Shown here: positions 42,460-54,037 of the stretch, one piece after another
Layout of the letters: each line of letters opens with the position of its first letter
Position numbering within the stretch: position 1 is the stretch's first letter
Assembly (NCBI GenBank): GCA_012656075.1
Contig: JAAKBF010000164.1
Location: 124,001 to 188,000 of the forward strand
Reading direction: 5' to 3'
Length of the DNA stretch: 64,000 bases
Source of the DNA: Phytophthora hibernalis
Lineage: Eukaryota; Oomycota; Peronosporomycetes; Peronosporales; Peronosporaceae
Program-made: the position numbers and the translations under genes
Notes under the pieces: generated by a model
The model's input: only the letters and a program-made list of their open reading frames with translations
What the model was told of the DNA's origin: nothing
Databases searched by the model: none

Positions 42460-45200
42460 GAATAATACTGCGTCCGGGGCGCTTCCAAAATGGAAGTTTA
42501 CGGAAGCAGCCTCAGTTGAGCTCGGAGTCGATGATGTGGAAGTGTATCTGCTGAAGAAGGTCAGGACGGAGATTCCGCACGTGATCGAACGCCTTATGGT
42601 GCGTATGTTTGGAAAGAAACGGCGACCACTTCCATCGGAAGTATCGGTAGCGGACATCATGCAAGTATGGATGGATCCAAGCGTACTGATGTTGACAAAA
42701 ACACATCAACGCGAACCTCGACGACAGTGAATTTACTTCCGTGTCTGAAATCAAGGCGTTCTTGCAAGTAGAACTCTGGCTGCATTTTTACAACGTTTCG
42801 CCAACCAATTTTACGACCCTTGAACAAGGCGCTCTATCCTCCGGTCAAAAACTATGAAGTCTCGAAGAAATTTTGCTCTTGTACCTGTGTGAACAGCTCC
42901 AACGCAAAAGCCACATGCTCGGTCATCCAGACCATGCCATTGCTGACAAAGAGCGCCAAGCCCGTACCAAGCGAGCTCACAATTTGTTGGGATTCGTTAC
43001 CGAGTATAAGATAGCCGTGGTAACGAAAAGCGACGAGCCAAAACCAAAGCGCCAGAAGACGCTTTTGACTCTGCCGAAGAGGGAGTCAGCTGGGGCTGTT
43101 TCGCGTTGGTTGGTTCGAGACGGTTTTATTTTGGTGAGGTTAATATGAGTTTTGTAATGATTTTGTTGCTATTTTCTCCAGGTCTCCCTTTCAATATATC
43201 TCAGACGCTTGCATTTAAAGAGCTCTTTCGCTTTTTAACGGGAGATCCCATATGGTGTCTTCATCGAAGACTCACAACGATATTCTGGATGTATCTACGG
43301 AAGATTTCAAACGAATACGATGGAGTTGCTGCAAGCAGAGTCCGGGTTGTTGTACAATATGCGCTTTTTGAATTTGATGCACGATCTGTGGACGAATACA
43401 TCCAAGAATTGCATCATCGGGGCCTCCATTTCATTCATAGACCACAATTGGAGGTTCGTTTACTTGGCATTTTGCTGGCTGTGACAAAAATGACGGGCAT
43501 GATTCGGTAAATGTGGCAGAGGTGATTAATACCAAGTTACGTTCGCTATTTGGTTTGGACGTGGTAGCTGCAGTGAAGTTTTCAATTTCTGACACTGCCC
43601 CTGCTGTTCGAAAACTCTCCCGTGAATTTGATACCACGGTGCAGACAGACTGCGCCATGCACTGCCTGAATTTCTGCATAGAATATGGCGTTGGGCTCAA
43701 AGAAAACAAACAGAGCCAAGTGTATGATTGTCCGAAGACTAAGACAAAGTTGAGTTGAAACGGCGTATCACTATGACAGAAGGCGATGAATTTCCTGCAG
43801 GTTCTAGAGTTATTGAGAAGTTGTGTGATCTCAACAAGTATTTTGCAAGCAGCATAGCAGTTCAGCGACGTCATGCACTGACTGACATCCAAAAATTACA
43901 CGGCCTACCCGAACTCGGTGGTATCATTGACATTAATGTCCGCGTGGCGTCTGTGGTGAAGCTCTTCCAGCGAGCCATCGTCAACTACACTGTGTTCCAG
44001 TGGCATTTCCAGAGCGTGAGAAAATGTGCTAAGTAGGACGAAGCTGTCTTCATGTCCATCTCTGCTGCGGAATGGAATTTAGTCGTCGAAATGGAGGCTA
44101 TTGTGCATCGTGTAGCGGAACTTGCTCCGGTTGAGTTGCAGGCGGCTAACATACTTTCTTCTACGATGTATGTACTACTCCGAGTTGCTTCTGCTCGTAT
44201 CAACTCGTACAAGGTTACTGCCTACCAGCTCACTGACCCCAAAGAAGAGGACACGAACGAGAGAAATTTTCCGCGCGTGAACCTGCAGTTTGACCAAATT
44301 TCCGATCTTGGGCACCGCTGTATTGCCCGAACTCTCCACCAAATTGCTGTTAGATTGCCCAAGCTGTCTGTGCAGATGGGAATGGTATTGCTACTTGATC
44401 CTCGTACAAAACGATCCGCCAAGAACTATCTCCAAATTCCCGACACACCTGAGGCCACATCGACAAGATTATGGATGAAGCCAAAGGACTTCTTTACAAG
44501 GAGCACCGGGAAGTGTACATACGAAAGTATGGTGCTTATACCCAGGTCGATGGCTCTGAAGGTGCTGTTTTGGCAGCTGTTCCTGCTACTGCATCTCCAA
44601 ACGACGAAGTCATCGACGCCTCAGAATGCGAGATGAGTCTTCTTCGTGGTGAAGAGGCATCCGAGCAAACCGAACAAGTGTTGGTGGAATCTACTTTACG
44701 CAAGCAATCCGATGATATGATGGACCAGTGGGGATCCCATAGAATAGAGTGGGCTGAGGTTGCGAAGCGTCAATACACCAACTCTGACAAACGCAGTGCT
44801 GTACTTCGCAAGCTGTCAATGTCTCTACCTAATGGTAAGCTGATCTGAAACGTGGAACGGCTGTGCCAGTACATCGACGTCCGGCGCTGGTTCGTTGACA
44901 CTGGCGAGCATACATTTTCTACGGTAGCTCTGCTCGCGCGAGTCTGGCTGGGACGCTGTTCATCGACAGATTTCCAATAGAGTGTTTTCGACGGGGTCGT
45001 TTGTCATGATATCTCTTAGCACGCGTACAAGCAACGAACGAGCTCAGCGCCAGCTTATTCTCCATCATAATAACAAGGAGATTAAGCGCATGGAGAAATG
45101 CGAGCGTAAGCTGTGGTGTTCTTTCTGCAAGTTCGGCACGGCGCTTTCACGCCATCAGCAAATGCGTGCAGTGAAAACATTGATGTACTTCTCTCAGTGA
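42460..45200 (+). pseudogene. hAT-family transposase, decayed
   Basis: N-terminal pieces: WKFTEAASVELGVDDVEVYL (about 42490), YLCEQLQRKSHMLGHPDHAI (about 42880). The DDE part starts near 43510 (VAAVKFSISDTAPAVRKLSR, TDCAMHCLNFCIEYGVGL). The C-terminal dimerisation region is spread over 44050-45190 (VLLLDPRTKRSAKNYL, RIEWAEVAKRQYTNSDKRSA, CQYIDVRRWFVDTGEHTF, ARVWLGRCSS, VFSTGSFVMISLSTRT, RAQRQLILHHN). At least six stops or frame changes. The dimerisation signature is what identifies the family. Confidence 0.72.
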
Positions 45201-45367
45201 CTATTTGCTTAATTTGTTTTACTTGCAAGCATAGCAATGTTCGTCCTGCTGCAGGATTCTTCACTTTATACTAAGTGCTGAACGTATAGAATATAAGCAA
45301 TCTTCTACTACATTGCATTTTATAGCACTCAGATTGACAGGGGCTCGCGTGTTTCCATGGCGATTAT

Positions 45368-45900
45368 TTAATTTTGAATGGGGTTCACGTAGAAGAGATC
45401 CAGACACTTCTCGACCTCACTGAGCTTCAGATTCTGCTTCTGCTGCTTCTCCTTCGACTGCATGATGGGTGAGTTCCAGTTGGCTTCGGCGTTGTGCTGC
45501 GTGGCCACTAGGCGCATTTTATCGGTGGCACAGGTCACCGCGCTCATTCACTCAGGGGTAATGCATCTTCTGATGCATCATCCACACGGCGACGACGTAG
45601 GACGAGGCCGTGCAGTTGAAGATCATCTTCTTGTACTGCTTCTCCCTGAACTGATCGCCGCAATGTTGAACTTGTACACGTCCGCAAACAGCTAGCCGAC
45701 CTTCACGTATAGCGCGGGGACACGAAGACGACGAGGCGCCAGATATCTGTGCGACCATGCGTGAGCGCCCAGTTGGCGCTATCCAGCATACCGTTCACGA
45801 TATCGCTCGGCATAGCCTTTCTCCTGTCGTAGCCGGGCGGGAATGCGCAGTGGTGTTCGGCAATGAGTTTCTCTCCTTGCAATGGAAGTTCCATTATGGA
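45368..45900 (-). pseudogene. Nitroreductase-family (FMN oxidoreductase) relic
   Basis: Minus-strand pieces: FPPGYDRRKAMPSDIV and GMLDSANWALTHGRTDIWRL (about 45850-45760) match the R-x(3)-MP / AANWAPSHGxTxPWRF start of nitroreductases. FREKQYKKMIFNCTASSYVV (about 45640-45590) follows, then SAVTCATDKMRLVATQHNAE, ANWNSPIMQSKE and a C-terminus ending YVNPIQN at the TAA at 45368. Stops after SPRYT and after HQKMHYP separate the pieces. The active copy would reduce nitro or quinone compounds using FMN. Confidence 0.6.
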
Positions 45901-46417
45901 ACACTTAGACAACCGTGTATTTTTCTGATAACTTCGGACGTGTCCCTCTTCGCATTTTGCCTTGATCTCCATTGTGGCTGCTGCTCCCGACGTGGGTCTG
46001 ATGCTGTACGGGCTCCAGCTACGCGCCAAGATCGCCGCCTAAAGCCGAAAACGGCCAAGATTATAACCAGGAAGACGGACAAGCTCACCAAGTCGAGAGA
46101 CAATCTCACAAGTCGACGGACAAGATCTGGACCGCAGCGTCGATAACTTACTGTATTATATTTCGATTGGAAATTAGCTCCTGAACAAATCATTACCGGT
46201 ACAAAATAGAGCGAATGCGAACGCATGTCGAAGCACTCTGTGGCCATAACTATCGTGATGCAAATAGGGATACAGTTGGTATTGACGAAAAGACAATTGC
46301 TGGTGTCTAGCCTCACTGTTGGACGTGAACGTGGACATGTTAAAGGTTTGAACAATTCTGTGCTTCGCTTTCACACGGAGCTCTCAACGCAACAAATCTA
46401 ACAGCAAGGCTCTCTGT

Positions 46418-47814
46418 CTACAATAGAGACCGCTCCTTAGTGTCTCGCGCGACGAACCTTGCAGTTCGACACCGGAGATGCCGGGGTTGTTGCGGATCCG
46501 CTCGAGTAGGTTGGTTCGGTAGGAACGGGGAATCACGGTTCGACTCCTGGCTGGAGTCGGTGGTCGTTGTGGGCGATGGCGTGGCCTGCGTCTGTGTTGC
46601 AGAGCCCCAGCTTCCCTCCCAATTCTGGCTGCCATTAGTGGCTGGGGCCTGCGAGTTCGGGCTACCCTGCCAGTACGAATTCTGTCCGGCCTGAGCTGGC
46701 TGGGGCGCCTCACTGTGAGGGGGCTGGGACGCCTGCGTTGGCTGGGGTGCCTCGTTGTTGGGAGCTTGAGAAGGCTGTGTTGGCTGAGGTGCCTCGTTGT
46801 TGGGGGCTTGAGTAGGCTGCTGGTTGTTGGACTGGTTCGGAGACGGAGTCCACTGGTTGTTCGATTGGTCCGGGGCCGGCGTCCATTGGTTGTTAGACTC
46901 GGTCGATTGCGGAGTTTCGGACGTTTGAGTGGCCGCTGGCGATTGAGGAGCGTCCGTCGTCTCTGACGTGTCCGTAGACTCTGAGGCATCAGTCGATTCG
47001 TTCGATTGATTGTCGTCAGCAGATGGAGTGCTCGCGGGTGTCGATTGAGGAGCGTCCGTCGTCTCCGTTGACTTGGAGGCAGCAGTCGATTCGTCCGATT
47101 GATTGTCGTCGGGGGTTGGGGCGCTCGCGGGAGTTGATTGAGGAGCGTCCGTTGATTGAGGAGCGTCCGTCGATTGAGGAGCGTCCGTCGTCTCCGTCGT
47201 CTCCGTTGACTTGGAGGCAGCAGTCGATTCGTCCGATTGATTGTCATCGGGGTTGGGGCGCTCGCGGGAGTCGATTGCGGGGCGCTTGTGGACTGGGGTG
47301 CCGGGGTTTCCAACTCACCCTTCGTTGCTTGTGTGTCTTCATTCGACTGCGGCGCTGGAGTTCCGCCTTTCGTAGCCTGAGAATCCTCGTTCGATTGCGT
47401 CGCCTCGGTCGTCTCAGGGTATCGGAGCTACCCGTACCTCCAATGGTACCCTCCTTAATGGCTGTTTCCTCGTTGCTGCTATTGTCCGTGCTAATGGCTC
47501 CATTTTCGATACCCGATTTCTTTTTCAATTCGGGGACAGTGTCACGGGGTCAGGTGATTCTGTGGCATCCGTGACCTTGCCAGTAACGACGGAGTCACCG
47601 AGAGTTCCATCGCGCTCCGACGTGTCATCCTCGTTGTTGACATATTTGAAATCGTAGCGGTTGCTGTCGTTAGCGTCATAGGCTTCCAGGTACGAGTCCC
47701 CGTGTCCTTCAGGTCCGTTGACGTTTTCGACACACCGGTCTTGTATCCTCCAGCCGACACCGACGAGACCAGCAGTGCCGCGCACACCACCAATGGAGCA
47801 AGACGCGTCTTCAT
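46418..47814 (-). CDS. Secreted mucin-like Thr/Ser/Pro/Gln-rich protein
   Basis: ATG at 47812-47814 opens on a signal peptide MKTRLAPLVVCAALLVSSVSA. A short unique region follows (DSYLEAYDANDSNRYDFKYV, ERDGTLGDSVVTGKV), then a long low-complexity region with imperfect repeats: QSNEDSQATKGG / QSNEDTQATKGE, DDNQSDESTAASKSTETTDA (three times with variants), DAPQST units, QSNNQWTPAP / QSNNQWTPSP, and NNEAPQPTQ units. Such sequence is normally heavily O-glycosylated and on the cell surface or wall. Frames change near 47740, 47530, 47270 and 46530, mostly at C/G runs, so the protein end (stop at 46418 or another frame) is uncertain. No enzymatic domain seen. Confidence 0.6.
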
Positions 47815-48949
47815 GTGGGCGCGTCGTTCCCACAAAAACAAAAATTCTCGTGCCGAAGAGCGAGTTTTTCCTCTAATGAGCAGCGGAGTTTTAGGTGTTC
47901 CGTGCAATCGCGCGGGTTTTCCCTGGCACACATGTGTGTGATAAATGACTCGCTCATGCTTCAGCTTTCGGATTTGAGCAGGCATTCCGCCGGAGCTCTG
48001 ACTTGGCTAATGCATGCTGACAATTTTTAGGGGAATGTCCAGATGCTTTTGCACCAAGTTCCCCTTTGGCCAGAGACCGTCTCCGCAGCGCTACACGCAT
48101 AGAGTTTCCCATACTCGTCTGCTCAAGCACTAAAAAATAGGACACGGAATGTGCAGCTCGGATAGCCGTGCCTCGTTTCTCAACTCAACCCCATTTGAAC
48201 TCAAACATCTTGGGTGGAGTATGTGAGTTCGCTTGGCCAGCGATAGGATTCAAGGATTGGAGCAAGAGACTCGCTTTTACCGTCCGTAAGGCGAACAATT
48301 GCGGTGCTTGTAATGTGCCGTCGTCATGGTGATGGCGAGCGTAGCGAACATGTTCATTTCCTGAAGCAGCTGAAGGCTATGAGTCAGTGTGTGGATTCCT
48401 TTACAAACGGCAGCTTGCTTGGGTGTGCTACGCTATAGCTGGGATCAATCGAAAGGACAAGTGCGCGGATCCTTAGACAGCAGTGCATTGTTCAGTATCC
48501 ACGCAACGTCTTAGGCTCAGCAGATCGCGCTGGGGTGCATTACATGTACCGTCGAGCAGGCCCTCGGATCGGTTATAGGGCACAAGCAACGGGCGATTCA
48601 CCAACAACGAGGTCTTGCGAAACAAGTACAGTATCGGCATTGTATATTAATACATGCACAAGTAATAAGTATTGTTTTGCTTCTCGTTTCGACGCTCGCC
48701 TCGTTCCCCTACAATGTCCATTTTCAACCATAGACATTTACTTAAAAGTATTCGGCAACGCTGAGGGCCTGCCGGAACCATTCATACGTGAACGTCCACA
48801 GCCTTGTCCGCTCCTGTCTACTGGTACCAGTACATGTATTAATACCGGTAGCAAAGCCTAAAGATGCCAAACTTTTGCTGTTTGCCACCTCAAGAGCGCC
48901 GGTCCACTACGAGCATCATTCCGTGTTCGATCTCAATGCCACCTTGGTG
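47815..48949. other. Intergenic, nothing recognised
   Basis: Upstream of the mucin-like gene. Only short frames without motifs. GCTCATT occurs on the minus strand at about 47880, a partial initiator match. Confidence 0.5.
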
Positions 48950-49300
48950 GTCTTCCCAAACGACTAACGGAAGACACAAAATTACATCACCCGTGGAGGC
49001 ACTTCCTATTAAGTATAACAGGGTTATTAGATAGTAGAGGGAGCACCACAACGAGAAGACCGGTGTTGATCTCTGGGTTTATATGAAGGCATGGATGACT
49101 GGTGTGTTGTTTCAGGAGTGGCTGCACGAGCTTGACATGCATCGACAAACGTGCAATATTGCCCTCCTACGCAACATTGTCCTGGGAAGCCTGCATGCTC
49201 AAGCCGTAATTGTCATTTACCGTAATTGTCATTTAACTACCGCCCAACTACATCTCTCGTTTGCAACCGCCCGACGCTGGAAAAATATCGGCGTTTAAGC
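48950..49300 (+). pseudogene. pogo/Tigger-type (DDE_1) transposase remnant
   Basis: GVDLWVYMKAWMTGVLFQEWLHELD (split around 49083) resembles the KAWMT..F..WL..LD segment of DDE_1 transposases, followed by weak traces (CNIALLRNIVLGSLHA; TTAQLHLSF) where LLLDNAxSH and NTTAHLQP are expected. Heavily decayed. Contains the direct repeat CCGTAATTGTCATTTA (two copies, about 49204-49236). Confidence 0.4.
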
Positions 49301-49840
49301 GGCAGATCGGCATCGGCGGCTCCAGCATGAGTTGAACGTGAGGAGGCGGGTGCGACTACCAATGGTAGCCATACCCGTTGATATGCTTCAAGTACTAGAT
49401 ATTAGCAATATACCGGTACTTCCAGGAAGTATACAGCAAAACGGTGGATGAAGTCCTGTTGGCACGATGTACACCCCGATGTGGAAACGAAGGTTTTGTC
49501 AGGCCTTCGGATGCTGCAGGAGCGGCTGCGGAAACAGCAACGTGAGGAGCAGGAGGCGGTGTGGGAGCAAACATCGACCCGAAGCCTTTTAGTATGTAAT
49601 ATTTGGCGCTGAACAAGTATGATAGTGTCTACTTTTCATTAACAAATGTATGGTACTGACTTTAATAATAGTGGTACAAAACAACACATCCCCGGGATAA
49701 ATGGGGAAAGCAACTCGGCAGGCCGAAACAACGCCTGCGGTTTAAAGATCCGTGTGCACAGCACGCGGGCTTCAACCCAGGACCAAGCAGGTTCACACCT
49801 GCTCGGCTTAGGTTGTGTCACCGCTCTCGGTGAGGCTCGG

Positions 49841-49886
49841 GTGTAGTTTTCCAAAACTACACCAGCACAGGAAAACTTTTTCCTGT
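49841..49886. repeat. Two adjacent perfect hairpins
   Basis: GTGTAGTTTT/AAAACTACAC with a 2-base loop (49841-49862), then ACAGGAAAA/TTTTCCTGT with a 2-base loop (49867-49886), 4 bases apart. Confidence 0.85.
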
Positions 49887-50296
49887 CGATCTCCGATTTT
49901 CATGATTTGAAGCAAGATGACATCCGTCCTCCAGGCGACTTTAAAGTTTTTACGATGTAGAAAAAGACTCAATCATACATAACCTCCACAAATATTAAGT
50001 TTCAGTAGACTCGTTTTCTACCACTACATAGCACGAGCCCAAATGTATTAAAAAATCCCTAAGTTTGAAGTTTAACAGGTATTAATTAAGCCCCATAGTT
50101 AAGCCTGACTACCGAGTCGGTGGATCGATAACTGATCAAGTACACCAGGATATTACACAACAGAGGTACTAAGTTGGCCAGGGTTCTCTGAAGCTTCAAG
50201 CAATGGGGTTCTTGATAAGTTTCAAGTTTATTTTTGGCTTGTATTTTAATACACGAACATCCAATGCACCGACTTACATGTAACACTTCGGCGACA
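49887..50296. other. 3' flank of PL3 copy 1, unlike the other copies
   Basis: The sequence 3' of copy 1 (reading leftward) shares only about 5 bases beyond the stop codon with the 3' flank of copies 2 and 3. No element recognised. Confidence 0.6.
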
Positions 50297-50301
50297 CACA
50301 T

Positions 50302-52305
50302 CTACTGGTTGATCTGCACGTCACTCTCCGAGTACTGGCACAGTGTGCCCGACGGACCGTCGCCCACGTTCGACGGCGTACTGCCGCCCTGCGACCACTG
50401 GCACACCTTCACATCAGTGCTGCCGTCCGTCGTCTTCACGCGGATGTTCTTGAGCGTGGCCTGGTCGCCGTAGTTCTTGTTCACCGTGACGACGCTCACC
50501 AGAGGGTCCACCGCGTACACGTTCTCCAGCGTCACGATGCGAGGGATGTCTCCGCACGTGCCGCACGAACGGTAGAGCTTGCCGAACTCCTGCGCGTAGA
50601 AGCCATTGATCTTGACGGTGCCGTAGCCGTTGTGCTGCACCACCTTGTCGGAGGCGTAGCGCGCACCGCAGTTCGTCACGGTGGTCACGCTGGACGCCGA
50701 TCCACCCTTGATGCTCAGCGCGTCCTCGCACACGTCGTCCCACCAGACGTTCTCAATGGTGCACTCGTGGTCGTCACAGTGCACACCCTCCTTCTGGTTC
50801 TTGCCGATGATGGCGTTCTTGAGGGTGCCGCCGGCCTCCACGAGGAACACGGCCGTGTCCTTCTGGCCCTCACCGTCGGAGCACGTGACGTCCGAGCGCT
50901 CAAAGGTCTGCATCTTGCCGTCGAACACCTCGCCGGCCTTGATCGTGTACGGCTCCGTGTAGAGGACGGTTCCCGTGCTGGAGGGCCACGTGCCGTCCGG
51001 CACCGATCCCGTCGAGGTGGAGGTGGAGGAGTTGGTTGTTGCAGTCTGCGTGGGCGAGTCACCGTCCGTGCTTTGGGTAGCGGATCCGGTGTTGGAGCTC
51101 TGAGTAGTGGATCCGGAGCTGGAGCTCTGAATGGTGGATTCAGTCTTGGAGCTGTCGCTGGTGGTGTTGCTGCCACTGGAGGTGATACTTCCGGTGGCAC
51201 TGGAAACGATCGTCTGCTCTTCGTTCTGCGCGTCGTCATTGTTCTCTTCCTCTTCTTGGTTCTTGTCGTTGTCGCTATCCTCGCTGTTCTTCTTGTCGCT
51301 TTCATCATCCTTCTTTTCGGACGCGCTGGACTGCTGCTGCTGCTCCGACTCGTCCGTAGACTCTTCGCTGGACTTCTGCTGCTCGCTTTGGCTAGACTCG
51401 CCAGAATCCGTGTTGGCCGGCGCCACCGTGCCAGGCGCAGCCGCCTCCGACGCGTCGGTCGTAGAGTTCGTTGAAACTTGCGCCGTGGCCGACGATCCCG
51501 TCGAGGAAGAGGTGCCGGTGGCCTGCGCAACATCTCCGTTGATGTGCACGTCACTCTCCGAGTACTGGCACAGCGGGGCGGACGGACCATCGCCCAGCAT
51601 CGATGGCTCGCCGTCGGCGTTGCCCTGCGACCACTGGCAGATCTTCACCTTGTCGCCGCTCGACTTGACCCAGATGTTGCTCAGCGTGGCCTCGTCGTTC
51701 CAGTTCTTGTTCACCGTCACGACGGCGTTGCCCGGGTTCACGACGTACACGTTGGAGACGGACACCTTGCGGGCCTTGTCGCCGCACGTGCCGCAGGAGC
51801 GGTAGAGCTTGCTGATGTCTTCGCCGTAGAAGCCGTCGATCTGGACGGAGCCCAGGCCATTGTGCTGGATGACCTTGTCGTCGGCCGAGCGAGCGCCGCC
51901 GCCCGTGACCGTCGACACACTGGAGGCAGTTCCGCCCTTGATGCTGAGGGCGTCTTCGCACACGTCGTCCCACCAGACATTCTCAATGGTACAGTCACTG
52001 TTGTCGCAGTGGACGCCTTCCATTTGGTTCTTGCCGATGATGGCGTTCTTGAGGGTGCCACCGGCCTCCACGAGGAACACGGCTGTGGACGATCCGCTTT
52101 CGGACTGACCGTCACATGAGATGTCCGAGCGGTCGAAGGTCTGCATCTTGCCGTCGAAGACCTCGCCGGCCTTGACCGTGTACGCTTCGGCGTACTGCAC
52201 GGCGCCCGTGCTGGTGGGCCACGTGCCATCGGGGACTGAGGCGGCGGTTGCGGCCGCAATGAGGAAGGCGGCGGACGTTGCGAGAGGCGCAAAGGACTTG
52301 GCCAT
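50302..52305 (-). CDS. Two-domain PL3 pectate lyase, copy 1 (inverted)
   Basis: Predicted secreted, calcium-dependent pectate lyase made of two PL3 domains. Start at the ATG 52303-52305 gives the signal peptide MAKSFAPLATSAAFLIAAATAA; the in-frame upstream ATG (52407) precedes the putative initiator by sequence and is less likely. Domain 1 about residues 23-257 and domain 2 residues 434-667. Both carry GEVFDGKMQTF, AGGTLKNAIIGKNQ, EGVHCD..(D/E)CTIENVWWDD, CEDALSIKGG, LYRSCGTCGD and a final CQYSESDV. The linker (about 175 residues) is Ser/Thr-rich with an acidic/Gln/Lys core (EQQQQSSASEKKDDESDKK). It differs from copies 2 and 3 by one Thr for Ala in the linker. PL3 enzymes cleave de-esterified pectin; two domains may improve binding, which is inference. 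Confidence 0.93.
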   Translation of the reverse strand: MAKSFAPLATSAAFLIAAATAASVPDGTWPTSTGAVQYAEAYTVKAGEVFDGKMQTFDRSDISCDGQSESGSSTAVFLVEAGGTLKNAIIGKNQMEGVHCDNSDCTIENVWWDDVCEDALSIKGGTASSVSTVTGGGARSADDKVIQHNGLGSVQIDGFYGEDISKLYRSCGTCGDKARKVSVSNVYVVNPGNAVVTVNKNWNDEATLSNIWVKSSGDKVKICQWSQGNADGEPSMLGDGPSAPLCQYSESDVHINGDVAQATGTSSSTGSSATAQVSTNSTTDASEAAAPGTVAPANTDSGESSQSEQQKSSEESTDESEQQQQSSASEKKDDESDKKNSEDSDNDKNQEEEENNDDAQNEEQTIVSSATGSITSSGSNTTSDSSKTESTIQSSSSGSTTQSSNTGSATQSTDGDSPTQTATTNSSTSTSTGSVPDGTWPSSTGTVLYTEPYTIKAGEVFDGKMQTFERSDVTCSDGEGQKDTAVFLVEAGGTLKNAIIGKNQKEGVHCDDHECTIENVWWDDVCEDALSIKGGSASSVTTVTNCGARYASDKVVQHNGYGTVKINGFYAQEFGKLYRSCGTCGDIPRIVTLENVYAVDPLVSVVTVNKNYGDQATLKNIRVKTTDGSTDVKVCQWSQGGSTPSNVGDGPSGTLCQYSESDVQINQ

Positions 52306-52371
52306 CTTGGATTGCAGTAATGAGATGTAGGTGGGCGTTGGCTTGTGTGCTTGGCCACTTGCTGCTGGAGA

Positions 52372-52381
52372 GGAAAATTGA
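52372..52381 (-). promoter_or_regulatory. Putative initiator of PL3 copy 1
   Basis: TCAATTTTCC on the minus strand, fitting TCANTYY, 67-76 bases upstream of the ATG. Identical in copies 2 and 3. Confidence 0.5.
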
Positions 52382-54037
52382 TTAATGGGAGTTGTTGGCA
52401 CCGACACCGACTAAAGCTTTAATCCGTTCGTTAGTCAGGATACGACTGGCACCGTCGGTCGACCATCAGAGCGTCGTGGCACCGGGTGACTTGGTAGCAG
52501 CGAAAACAACACGTTGATAGAGCTGATGTCCTGGTGGCGAAGATCGGGGGTGGCAGTTGTTTTCCAGCAGCAGTTCTGCTGTTCGGGGTTTGCGGGCGAG
52601 CTCACTTGTTTTCATGGTCAGCCTTTTCGACTGCCCGTCAAATCCATGACGATCGATCATGGCTGTCAGAAGCTGTGGCACGCGGTTTGCAGGAGTTGAC
52701 AAGTTGACGCTTTGGATGCGTGCGTTTTGCTACTCGTGGCGTGCCCTTCCAAGTCGAGGAGGTTCTCCACGCGACTACCTCAACATTTGAGATTGTATGC
52801 GTCGGCAGAGCGGCATATGTGAATGCTCCTCGCCAAGCTCAACGATCGAGGTTGTGGAACTCTCCTTCGATAAGACGCATACTTTTTCATATATACCCAT
52901 AGCGCGCTTGGTACGCCTCCTTGCACTGTATTAAGACGCGAGCGAACGCCGCGGCTGGCGTTCTCCAGCTGCAGGACCAAAATCGCTACGAGTCACTACA
53001 GCACTCTCTTGACAGCCATCGCCCAGCTGCTCGTCTGGCAATCAGCACTAAAAACGACTTTTAATCTCATTTAATACTAGCACCTGAACTGGAAGGTTTA
53101 AAAATTAATCAATATATTAAAAGTTCAATAGATGCTGAATAAAAAATTGGTAACGCATTACCCTTAAAAATATACCTATTGGTAGTTTAATATATAATAT
53201 TAGTTTATATCCAAAACAAGGGGTAAATTAATGATAATAAATTAATAAAAATCAATATTTTAATTATATTGGTAATTTAACTGATTTAGAATCCATTTTT
53301 TAGCCACGCTGGACAAGGCCGTCAAAGTGTTGTACTGTATTGACATTGTCCCTGGGTCGGGTAGACCTACACGCATTGTGGCGAGGCTCCACATCGTGCC
53401 AGATTGCGGAAATTCTTTCAGCGCAAGCTGTTGCTGCACTATTGATGACAGCGAGCGATGTGCTTTTCGTATGGCAGGCAATTATCGATCACTCGAACAG
53501 GCTTGGGCGTGTTTGCATTTAGCTTCGACCGTGCACACTGGAATCGACAGACCGACCGAGCGACGTTGCTGCACTGGTGAGTCGTCCAGGTGTGGCGTGG
53601 GCCCGACACTAAAGAATCTCGTGTCTACAACATGATGAACAGACCTTTTACAGTAACATGTACAGGTCGTCGACCCCCGGTGTCAAGTATCTAAGGGAAT
53701 CACTGTGCGACTTACTCATCAGCTGCTACCGCGGACACCGCGCACAGCCAAACGCGATCGAGACTGTCCATGCCGTCGTTCGCCGTTAATGACGAAAGCC
53801 ACTTAAATGGGTCAGCTAGTGCCGATGTCGAAAAGAGAAAAGACTGTAGCGGGCGACAGGAAGATATAATACAAATATGTAGCGGCACCGTGCCGGCGGC
53901 ATGTGTGGTGTTCGAGCGGCGATAGGCTGTGGTGGTGTCATTCAGCAATCTTGTCGACTAATGCGACTACTGAAACAGGTGTGCCCATCTTCAAGGAAAG
54001 TTACCATCGACAATCGATGCATTCGATTTTATCTCGA

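Larger units (their letters stand above)
50297..54037. repeat. Inverted 3.7-kb duplicate of the PL3 gene plus upstream region
   Basis: This block is the reverse complement of 58886-62625 with few differences, mostly homopolymer lengths. It contains the gene (50302-52305) and 1.7 kb upstream including the AT-rich island (here about 53090-53275). Confidence 0.95.

Noticed and set aside
46530..46560. GGTTCGACTCC resembling a pol III B box
   Set aside because: It lies in the coding frame of the mucin-like gene and has no A box at the right distance.
50632..51474. Long open frames antisense or shifted within the PL3 genes (also at 56527-58419 and 60803-62290)
   Set aside because: They are shadows created by the high-GC codon use of the PL3 frame, with Arg/Pro/Val-rich composition and no motif.
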